Shown: piece by piece, positions 43,879 to 50,684 of the stretch | Numbering within the stretch: position 1 is the first letter of the stretch | How the letters are laid out: each line of letters opens with the position of its first letter | Assembly: GCA_012735195.1 (NCBI GenBank) | Contig: JAAYIC010000059.1 | Span: 1-50,684, forward strand | Direction of reading: 5' to 3' | Source: Bacillota bacterium | Lineage (GTDB): Bacteria > Bacillota > UBA4882 > UBA10575 | Length of the DNA: 50,684 bases | The notes under the pieces: generated by a model | Database searches by the model: none | What the model was told of the DNA's origin: nothing | What the model saw: only the letters and a program-made list of their open reading frames with translations | Made by a program: the position numbers and the translations under genes

Positions 43879-45099
43879 TTATTCATGGCGCAGGGCTTCC
43901 GCAGGCGGCAGCAACGATGCCTTATACGCCGGATAGACGCCAAAGAAGAGACCGACCGCCAAGGCAAAAACAAAGGCGAGAAGGATGGCATCCAAGGAGA
44001 CCACCGCCGGCCAGTCGCCGAAAAAAGCCGCCAGCCGGGAACTGGCCAGACCCAGCAAGATCCCGATCCCCCCGCCGGCCAGGCTTAATACTATGGCTTC
44101 AAATAAAAACTGCAGGAGGATTTCGCGTCTTTGCGCGCCCAGCGCTTTACGGATCCCGATCTCCCGGATCCGTTCGGTCACTGAAACCAGCATGATATTC
44201 ATGATCCCAATCCCCCCAACCAGCAGGGAGACACCGGCGATCCCCGCCAGCAAGAGGGTGAAGGTGCGGGTGGTACTCTGGATCGTCTCAAGGATCTGCA
44301 CCTGATTGCTTAAGGAATAGGCTGTCTCCTCCTGGAAATACCCGCGGAGGATCCGGTCGATCCGCTCATAAGCGGCGTCCATAAACCGGGAATCCACCAC
44401 CTCCAGGTAGATGCTTTGCAGCCGGTTATGCCCGAAGAGCCTGCGCTGGGCAGTGGTCAGGGGGACCAAAACCAGATCGTCCAGGTGAGAGAAGCCGGAA
44501 TAACCCCGTTCGGCCAAGACACCAATAACCGTAAAGCGGTTGTTGGCGATCCTGATCACCTGCCCCACCGGCGACTCTTCGCCAAAGAGCTCTTCTGCGG
44601 TGGTTTTCCCCAGTACCGCCAGGCGGTTCCGCCTCTCCAAGTCGTCCTCGTTGAAAAAGGCCCCCTCGCTTAAGGCATAACCCCTGACACCGGGGTAGGC
44701 GGGGGTAACACCCATAACGTTCGTGGTGATACTGAGGCCGGCGTTCCGGACCGGCAGTACCTGCCGGGCTTCGGGGGCTATACCCCGGAGGAGTTCCCCG
44801 CCCTCCGCAGCCAGTTCCCTCTCCAGGACCGGCAGGAGGTCGCTGGTGACGGTGGTGGCGCTGCCGGCCGCCCCCAGTTCCCGGCTCCTCCTGCCGGTGC
44901 GTCCCGGGGTGATGATGAGAAGGTTTGAACCCAGACCCTCAATACCCGCGGTCACTTGCTGAGAAGCCCCTTCGCCCAGGGCTGTCATGACAATAACCGC
45001 GGTGACGCCGATGATCACCCCCAAAGTGGTGAGGATCGAGCGGAGGGGGTTGGCGGCCAGCCCTTCCAGGGCCAACTGTAAATTGTCCCGGATCTTCAT
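43879..45099 (-). CDS. MacB-type ABC transporter permease
   Basis: This 406-residue permease has an N-terminal helix ('RSILTTLGVIIGVTAVIVMT'), a large extracytoplasmic MacB-like domain (about 45-270) with 'NVMGVTPAYPGVRGYALSEG', and three C-terminal helices with the family motif 'VSVTERIREIGIRKALGAQ'. It uses mechanotransmission rather than direct substrate passage (family knowledge). It overlaps the ABC ATPase gene by four bases. With the adaptor and TolC-like genes upstream it forms a tripartite-type exporter. Confidence 0.94.
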   Translation of the reverse strand: MKIRDNLQLALEGLAANPLRSILTTLGVIIGVTAVIVMTALGEGASQQVTAGIEGLGSNLLIITPGRTGRRSRELGAAGSATTVTSDLLPVLERELAAEGGELLRGIAPEARQVLPVRNAGLSITTNVMGVTPAYPGVRGYALSEGAFFNEDDLERRNRLAVLGKTTAEELFGEESPVGQVIRIANNRFTVIGVLAERGYSGFSHLDDLVLVPLTTAQRRLFGHNRLQSIYLEVVDSRFMDAAYERIDRILRGYFQEETAYSLSNQVQILETIQSTTRTFTLLLAGIAGVSLLVGGIGIMNIMLVSVTERIREIGIRKALGAQRREILLQFLFEAIVLSLAGGGIGILLGLASSRLAAFFGDWPAVVSLDAILLAFVFALAVGLFFGVYPAYKASLLPPAEALRHE

Positions 45100-45848
45100 G
45101 GCCTCCCTTCCTCCTCCCCGTGCAACCGGTCGATTAGATCCCGGGCGGTAAAGGCCGTATTTGTCTGCGGGTCCAGAGTCAATAAATCCCGGCGGAGACG
45201 GCCGTCGCGGAAGTAAAGAACACGCCCGGCAAAGACGGCAATCTCCGGGTCGTGCGTGATCATGACAATGGTTTTGCCCTCTTTATGCAGGGCGGCAAAA
45301 AGCTTCATAATCTCCCGGCCGGCCTTGGTATCCAAGTTGCCGGTGGGTTCGTCAGCCAAGATAACCGCCGGCCGGTTGGCCAGCGCCCGCGCGATGGCGA
45401 TCCGCTGCTGCTCCCCACCGGATAATTCCTGCGGCCGGTGTTCGACCCGGTCCGCCAAACCCACCATGGCCAGGAGGGCCAATGCCCGTTCCCGCCTTTC
45501 CCCGGGGGGAATGCCTGCATAAATCAAGGGCAGCTCCACGTTGCGCCAGGCATTCAACCGGGGGAGCAGGTTAAAGGATTGAAAGATAAACCCCAGTTCC
45601 CGGTTGCGGATTTCTGCAAGTTCCCCGTGGGAAAGCCCGCTGATCTCCCGCCCCGCCAGGCGGTAGGAGCCGGCGGTGGGCAGGTCAAGGCAACCGAGGA
45701 TATTCATTAACGTGGATTTGCCGGAGCCGGAAGGTCCCATAATCGCAACGAACTCACCGGCTTTTATCCGGAAAGTGACCTCGGTTAAGGCGGCCACCTG
45801 AATCCGGCCGGTTTGGTAGATCTTGGAGAGACCGGTAACGCTAATCAC
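45096..45848 (-). CDS. MacB/LolD-type ABC transporter ATP-binding protein
   Basis: The 250-residue ATPase has Walker A 'GPSGSGKSTLMNILGCLD', the Q-loop 'FIFQSFNLLPRLN', the signature 'LSGGEQQRIAIARAL', Walker B 'VILADEPTGNLD' and the H-loop 'IVMITHDPEIA'. This pattern is that of the MacB/LolD/FtsE subgroup. The start is GTG, four bases from the adaptor's stop. It pairs with the permease downstream. Confidence 0.96.
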   Translation of the reverse strand: MISVTGLSKIYQTGRIQVAALTEVTFRIKAGEFVAIMGPSGSGKSTLMNILGCLDLPTAGSYRLAGREISGLSHGELAEIRNRELGFIFQSFNLLPRLNAWRNVELPLIYAGIPPGERRERALALLAMVGLADRVEHRPQELSGGEQQRIAIARALANRPAVILADEPTGNLDTKAGREIMKLFAALHKEGKTIVMITHDPEIAVFAGRVLYFRDGRLRRDLLTLDPQTNTAFTARDLIDRLHGEEEGRP

Positions 45849-45852
45849 CTGT

Positions 45853-47334
45853 TCACCTCCGGATCCGGATCCCGGGGATATTCACCCTGACGGCCGGCGG
45901 CCGTCCGCCGGGAGCGGCGGCTTCTCTAACCCCGGTAACCACTTCCGCACCTTCATCCAGTCCGGAACGGATCTCCACCATGCCGTTGCCGGTGATTCCG
46001 GTTTCCACCGGGACCGGTACGATTTTGCCGTTCCGCAAGACCTGCACCATGCTGCGGCCGCCCCTTTTTGTAATCGCCGCCTGGGGCAGGATGAGGACAT
46101 CTTCTTTTTGTTCAATAATAATAAGAAGATCCGCTGACATCCCGGGACGGAAAAACTCCGCGCTCTCTTCCATCTGGACGGTGACGGGATAAGTAACGAT
46201 ATTACTGGATACCCTGGCTTCCGCCCCGACGGAAGAGACCCGGCCGGTAAAAACCCGGTCTTCTTTGGCCAGCAAAACAATTTCCGCCGGCATTCCCAGG
46301 GCGATCTTGACCACATCCTCTTCGTTGCCATAGGCCTGGACCTCCCAGCGGTCATGGGAGGCCAGGATCATAAAGGGTAAAAAGGTCTCCTGCCCGCGGG
46401 AAGTGGCCACCACTTCTTCGCCCTCTGCGGCGTTAATTGTCAAGACCAACCCGGTAAAGGGCGCCCGCAGATGCAAACTCTCCACCAGTTCTTCGGCCTC
46501 AGCCAGGACCCGCTGCTGTTTCCTGTATTCCATCCGCGCTGCGGTCAACTCTTCATACCTGAGGGTCTCAACTGTTTCCAGGCGCCGTTCGGCCAATAAC
46601 AGATTGATCTCCGCTTGCCTGACCGCAGCCCCGGCCATGGCCAGTTCCTTCTCATCAGGGGGTTCCATTAGTTCTTCCAAACGGAGGCGGGCGGTGGTCA
46701 CCTGATCCCGGGCCGCCTCCAGTGCCTGCAAGGAATCGTCATATTCTTTCTTGGCAATCAGCCCTTCGGCAAAGAGCTGTTTATTTAAGGCGAATTCCTT
46801 CTCCGCCGTCCGGCAGGTCCTTTCGGCCGCCCGCAGATTGCTCCTGGCCGTTTCCAGTTCCGGAGCGCCGGGCCCTTCTTTGAGCTCCTCCAGGCGCAGG
46901 ACGGCGGCGGCCAGATCCGCTTTGGCCCTTTCGTATTGCAACTCCGCATCCTCACGGGCGGTTTGAAAGGCCTCCTCCGCCTTGGCCAGTTTAATCCTGG
47001 CGATTTCCAGGCTGTCCCGGGCATCGGCCAAACGGTCCCGGGCCGCCTGCGACTCCAACCTGGCCAGCAGTTGCCCTTCGCGGACCGTATCACCGGGGCT
47101 GACCAGCAATTGGGTTACGGTGCCCGTTACTTCCCAGTAGATATATTCCTGCCGGCCGTGTTTGAGTTCGCCCGTGGCGTCCACTGCGGACATGATCGTA
47201 CCGCGGGTTACCCGGGTAGTCACATACTGGGGATTCCTTGCCGACTTCCTGGTCATCACTCCGCGTATAAACCACCCCCCGGCCAAAACCCCGGCGACAG
47301 CCAGCAAAATTATTAATTTCCCCGGTCGTCGCAC
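45853..47334 (-). CDS. HlyD/MacA-type efflux adaptor (membrane fusion protein)
   Basis: The 493-residue protein has an N-terminal anchor helix 'LIILLAVAGVLAGGWFI' and a biotinyl-lipoyl half-motif 'GDTVREGQLLARLESQAARD'. A long alpha-helical hairpin follows (about 100-270), extended relative to short MacA proteins, then the second lipoyl half 'LHLRAPFTGLVLTINAAEGE' and beta-barrel domains. The hairpin would contact the TolC-like partner. The start is GTG at 47334. Confidence 0.93.
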   Translation of the reverse strand: MRRPGKLIILLAVAGVLAGGWFIRGVMTRKSARNPQYVTTRVTRGTIMSAVDATGELKHGRQEYIYWEVTGTVTQLLVSPGDTVREGQLLARLESQAARDRLADARDSLEIARIKLAKAEEAFQTAREDAELQYERAKADLAAAVLRLEELKEGPGAPELETARSNLRAAERTCRTAEKEFALNKQLFAEGLIAKKEYDDSLQALEAARDQVTTARLRLEELMEPPDEKELAMAGAAVRQAEINLLLAERRLETVETLRYEELTAARMEYRKQQRVLAEAEELVESLHLRAPFTGLVLTINAAEGEEVVATSRGQETFLPFMILASHDRWEVQAYGNEEDVVKIALGMPAEIVLLAKEDRVFTGRVSSVGAEARVSSNIVTYPVTVQMEESAEFFRPGMSADLLIIIEQKEDVLILPQAAITKRGGRSMVQVLRNGKIVPVPVETGITGNGMVEIRSGLDEGAEVVTGVREAAAPGGRPPAVRVNIPGIRIRR

Positions 47335-47349
47335 GCTCCTCCCTCCGTT

Positions 47350-48657
47350 CTATGCGGCGATGGTCGCCAACAGAGTATACCAGGCCTTCCACGTCCTGTT
47401 CCAACCCTCGAGGTAATCCTGGAAAGCCTCGTCCCGGGCGAGGCGCGCTTTTTCCAGTTCCACCGCGCGCAACTCACCGGCGGCAAACCGGATCTCCATC
47501 CCCCGGTAGGTCCGTTCCGCCTCCTGCAACTGCAGTTCCAACCAGATCATGGCCTGACGTTCCAATTCAAAATCGGCGAGGGCGGCGGTCACCCGGTCCT
47601 CCACAGTGATTATGGCGCCTTCGACTGCCCGTTCCCCCTGTTCCACATTGATCCGGTTAATCTCCAACTGCTCTCGCCGGTTAAAACCAATTGTCCAGGA
47701 AAACCCGGCGGAAACCGCCGGTCTCTCCTCCTTCCCCGCAGTAACCTCCAGGGTGATAACAGGACGGTTTTGGCGGAGCCTTGTCAATTCTTCACGGGCA
47801 GCCGCCAAGTGCAGCCGGGCTTGTTGCAGGTCGACATTGTTGGCCAGGGCCTCCGCCAGCAGTTTTTCCCTTTCCGCCTCGACCACGGGAAACTCCGGCA
47901 ACTCGGCGAACTGCACCCGGGAAAGATCGCTTTGCAAAAGCCGGGAAAGATTAAGTCGGGCCCTTTCTTCCTGAAGCTCGCTTCTCCTCAATTGCAGCCC
48001 GGCCCGGAGCAGTTCCCCCTCACTGCTGCGCAGATCCGCTTCGGAGAGAAATCCCTGATCAAAACGGCGCTGGACAATTTTATGGTACTCCGTGATCACC
48101 GCCAGTTCCTCTTCAGCACGGCGCCGGTTTTTGAGGGCCGACAAAAGGTTGATATATTCCTGCCGGACCTGCAGTTCCAGGGCGACCATGGTCTTTTTAT
48201 ATTCCAGCTGCGCCAGGGCTAAAGCCCGCCGTGCCCCGGCCGCCTTTGTATCCTCCGCCAGCGGTTCAAAATCCAGCAAGACCCTGGTCTGTTCTTCCGG
48301 GTTCCATTTGGCCCCCAGTTTCAGCCGGGGGGTAACAGGAAGCTCAATACTGAGTTCAGGCCGGCCGGTGACTGTGTAATCCCCGCCGGTCGCCGGGGTG
48401 GCGGTAACACCCGCGCCGACACCGGCCCGGCCCCCGGAGAAAGCCCTGGCCATCTTTAACTCGAGCTCTTTTTGGTACAGGTTCTCCGCTGCCCTGATCG
48501 CGGTTTCACTTTGACGCAGGGCGGTTGTCACCACCCTTTCCATATCCCAAAGTTCTTCCGCCGCCCGGGAGTTCCCCGGCCCCGCAAGAAAAAACAGCAG
48601 CAGACAAGTGGTTATTCGCCGGTATAAAACCCCGGCCGGTATCCGGTTTTTTTCCAC
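47350..48657 (-). CDS. TolC-family outer-membrane-efflux-like protein
   Basis: The 435-residue protein has a signal peptide ('RRITTCLLLFFLAGPGNSRA') and two long helical repeats with Asn/Glu-rich heptads. Typical segments are 'RQEYINLLSALKNRRRAEEE', 'IVQRRFDQGFLSEADLRSSE' and 'ANNVDLQQARLHLAAAREEL', matching the OEP/TolC family. A TolC channel normally needs an outer membrane, which is striking beside spore genes. It lies 15 bp before the adaptor gene. Confidence 0.9.
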   Translation of the reverse strand: MEKNRIPAGVLYRRITTCLLLFFLAGPGNSRAAEELWDMERVVTTALRQSETAIRAAENLYQKELELKMARAFSGGRAGVGAGVTATPATGGDYTVTGRPELSIELPVTPRLKLGAKWNPEEQTRVLLDFEPLAEDTKAAGARRALALAQLEYKKTMVALELQVRQEYINLLSALKNRRRAEEELAVITEYHKIVQRRFDQGFLSEADLRSSEGELLRAGLQLRRSELQEERARLNLSRLLQSDLSRVQFAELPEFPVVEAEREKLLAEALANNVDLQQARLHLAAAREELTRLRQNRPVITLEVTAGKEERPAVSAGFSWTIGFNRREQLEINRINVEQGERAVEGAIITVEDRVTAALADFELERQAMIWLELQLQEAERTYRGMEIRFAAGELRAVELEKARLARDEAFQDYLEGWNRTWKAWYTLLATIAA

Positions 48658-48769
48658 CGGTTCCTCTCACCTCCCTGCCCCGGCCATGCCCTGGTACGGG
48701 AGTATTGTAGTCGCCGCGCCCGGCGTAACGCGCGCCGGCGCTTCAATCCAAAGACCGTATAGCTGTAGA

Positions 48770-50684
48770 TTATTCCTTTTCCTCTTCTCGCGCCAGGGGC
48801 AGAAAAATACTGAAGACCGAACCTTTCCCTTCTTCGCTCCGGACGGAGACCTGTCCACCGTAAAACTCAACAATCCGTTTGACAATGGCAAGCCCCAGTC
48901 CGCTCCCGCCTTTGTCCCGGCTCCGGTCCTTGTCAACCCGGTAAAAACGATCCCAGATGAAAGGCAATTCCCTTTTCGGGATCCCGCAACCCTCGTCTTC
49001 CACACTCAAACAGGCAAACTCCTCTTCCCCCGACGGAGAACCGTTCATGTCTTCGCCTTTGCTTGCAGAAACCTTGCTTAGGCCTAAACGCATGGAAACC
49101 CGGCCGGAAGGCGGCGAATGGCGCACCGCATTCTCCAACAGGTTTAAAACCACCTGCGCCAGGTGGTTATGACCGGCAGCAACAATAATGGGACCACGCT
49201 CCTCCCCGGCGCCGTTCTCCCGGCCACTCTTTTCTTTGCCACTATTTACCCTGTCAGTATTCTCCCTGTCACCATTCTCCCTGCCGCAACTCTCCCGGAC
49301 TTGAACCTCCAGAATCAGGCGGAGGTTCTTCTTGGCCGCCTCCTTCTCCGCCAGGATCAACATATCCCTGGCCACCTCTTCCAAATTGACAGGTTCCGTC
49401 TTTCTTTCCCCGCGGTCCAACTCCGCCAGGGCCAGCAGATCGTTTACCATCCGTTTTAACCTAGCGGTCTCCTGATGGATAATACTTAAAAACCGTTCCT
49501 GGCTTCCCGGATCACCGGTCAGCCCATCCATAATCGCTTCCAGGTACCCCTGGATCAGGGCAAGCGGGGTCTTTAATTCATGGGAAACATTGGCCACAAA
49601 CTCCTTCTGCATCTCTTGGTATTTCCACTCCTCGGTGATGTCCTTAAGCACCGCCACACAACCGGAGCTCAAAGCCGCTGTTTCCCCGGTCCGGTACCCG
49701 CCGGGTAAGGGTTTGCCGGACCGGTCCGGGCCCGCCGTGCCTTTTTCATACCCGTCGCCGGTTTTTTCATCCCCGGCCTGGTTTTCAGCTGGCCGGTTGT
49801 CAACAAACCGTTGCCTGCCCGTTTGGTGGTAACCAGTCCCGTCAATCCCGGTAGTGATCGGTTCCGCCCGCACCGAGAGAACGCGGCCCGGCGCTCCCCG
49901 GCGGCCGGAATCCGCCGCAACGGTCAAGACTTTTTCCCGGGGCCGGCCGGTGGTCAAGACTTCGCTGATGAGTTCCCGGAGCCCGTCATGGGGAAGGAAT
50001 TCTTGAAAAGCCATCCCTTCCTGCCGGGAAAAGGAGGAATACCCTTCTTTGCCCTGGAAACCATTTTCCAAAAGCCCGGCTGCACGGGGGTTGGCGAAGA
50101 CCACTTTCCCCTCGCCGTCGATCCCGATCACCCCTTCGGACATGTTGGTGATAATCGTAGTGATGCATTCCTTTTCCCGGGAAAGTTCGGATATTTTATT
50201 CTCCAGTTCCCCGGCGAGACGGTTGAAACTCCCCGCCAGTTCGCCAACTTCATCCCTGGATCCCACAGGGATCCGGGCGGAAAAATCCCCCTCCGCCATA
50301 GCCAGGGCAGCCCGGCGCATTTTCCGTAACGGCCCCGTAATCCTGTTGGATAATATATAGCTGAGGAGGACCGCAGCAATAAAAGCAATAAAGGCGGCTG
50401 TCCCAAAAAACCTCCGGTTACCGCGGATCGCCAGCCTTACCGGGGCAAAGGGAGATTGTAACACCACCCCGCCGACAGTCTCCCCGCCCCGGCGGACCGG
50501 GGCGTAGGCGATTAGGTCCTCCGGGGGAAACCCCTTTCTCTCCACAATCTTCACCCCCGGCTCCCCTCCGGCCATAAGCTCCCGTCCGGCCTGGATATTC
50601 CTGGAGAACCGGAACTCCGGCGCCCTTTCCCGGCGGAACCGGACCCGCATGCGCGGCGGGCGGAGCCCTTTATCATCCAAAGTC
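48770..50684 (-). CDS. Sensor histidine kinase (N-terminus beyond window edge)
   Basis: The open frame reaches the right edge, so the true start is missing. Visible parts in order are an extracytoplasmic sensor remnant, a helix 'AAFIAFIAAVLLSYILSN', a HAMP domain ('ITGPLRKMRRAALAMAEGDF'), a PAS domain, the HisKA box 'FVANVSHELKTPLALIQGY' and the ATPase boxes 'NLLENAVRH', 'DEGCGIP' and 'GGSGLGLAIVKRI'. Two polar low-complexity inserts interrupt it, one after the PAS core and one before the N box. A PhoR/WalK-like architecture is likely. It precedes the exporter genes. Confidence 0.93.
   Translation of the reverse strand, partial: TLDDKGLRPPRMRVRFRRERAPEFRFSRNIQAGRELMAGGEPGVKIVERKGFPPEDLIAYAPVRRGGETVGGVVLQSPFAPVRLAIRGNRRFFGTAAFIAFIAAVLLSYILSNRITGPLRKMRRAALAMAEGDFSARIPVGSRDEVGELAGSFNRLAGELENKISELSREKECITTIITNMSEGVIGIDGEGKVVFANPRAAGLLENGFQGKEGYSSFSRQEGMAFQEFLPHDGLRELISEVLTTGRPREKVLTVAADSGRRGAPGRVLSVRAEPITTGIDGTGYHQTGRQRFVDNRPAENQAGDEKTGDGYEKGTAGPDRSGKPLPGGYRTGETAALSSGCVAVLKDITEEWKYQEMQKEFVANVSHELKTPLALIQGYLEAIMDGLTGDPGSQERFLSIIHQETARLKRMVNDLLALAELDRGERKTEPVNLEEVARDMLILAEKEAAKKNLRLILEVQVRESCGRENGDRENTDRVNSGKEKSGRENGAGEERGPIIVAAGHNHLAQVVLNLLENAVRHSPPSGRVSMRLGLSKVSASKGEDMNGSPSGEEEFACLSVEDEGCGIPKRELPFIWDRFYRVDKDRSRDKGGSGLGLAIVKRIVEFYGGQVSVRSEEGKGSVFSIFLPLAREEEKE

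Overview
This window looks like a chromosomal segment from an endospore-forming Firmicute (Bacillota) of clostridial or related deep-branching type. Sporulation genes are scattered through it: spo0A, spoVS, ylbJ, a yqhV-like gene, an alpha/beta-type small acid-soluble spore protein and a SPOCS/DUF3794 protein. It also has two T-box leaders, a CIRCE/HrcA heat-shock operon, AbrB, RNase Y and YmdB. A TolC-like protein with a MacA/MacB-type exporter hints at a lineage with an outer membrane or a diderm ancestry; this is inference, and I cannot name the genus. Nearly all genes lie on the minus strand. I saw no tRNA, rRNA, CRISPR array, prophage or insertion sequence.

Read in minus-strand direction from the right edge, the layout is as follows. 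(1) 50.7-43.9 kb: a sensor histidine kinase (cut by the edge), a TolC-like protein, an HlyD/MacA-type adaptor, an ABC ATPase and a MacB-type permease. (2) 43.7-35.1 kb: lepA, hemW, hrcA, grpE, dnaK and dnaJ, with a promoter and perfect CIRCE before hrcA and a plus-strand UPF0316 gene between lepA and hemW. (3) 35.0-32.3 kb: a plus-strand membrane-anchored propeller/amidohydrolase gene broken by one in-frame TAG. (4) 32.2-26.7 kb: T-box tyrS, a large secreted protein of unknown function, a small membrane protein and rsmI, then plus-strand abrB. (5) 26.3-19.2 kb: T-box metG broken by an in-frame TAG, then tatD, a REC-GGDEF protein, ksgA, ykuK and a tandem-GGDEF protein. (6) 19.1-13.0 kb: recA, recX, rny, an unknown gene, ymdB, spoVS and a dipeptidase. 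(7) 12.9-11.5 kb: a GNAT gene and spo0A. (8) 11.45-4.7 kb: a tight eight-gene run FHA, prpC, prkC, rsgA, rpe, cheX-like, ireB/reoM and murA behind one promoter. (9) 4.5-0 kb: plus-strand phosphosulfolactate synthase, then DUF441, yqhV, ylbJ, SASP and SPOCS genes.

The most coherent system is region 8. It carries a PASTA-domain Ser/Thr kinase, its phosphatase, a phosphothreonine reader (FHA), the kinase substrate IreB/ReoM with both candidate phospho-threonines, and MurA, the enzyme whose stability that pathway controls in other Firmicutes. ireB overlaps murA. The strongest anomalies are two otherwise intact genes each cut by a single TAG, while TAG also ends many normal genes here, and several intergenic islands of almost perfectly alternating purine-pyrimidine DNA with large palindromes. 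Degenerate GCGCG-rich repeats also sit between the metG T-box and its coding region.
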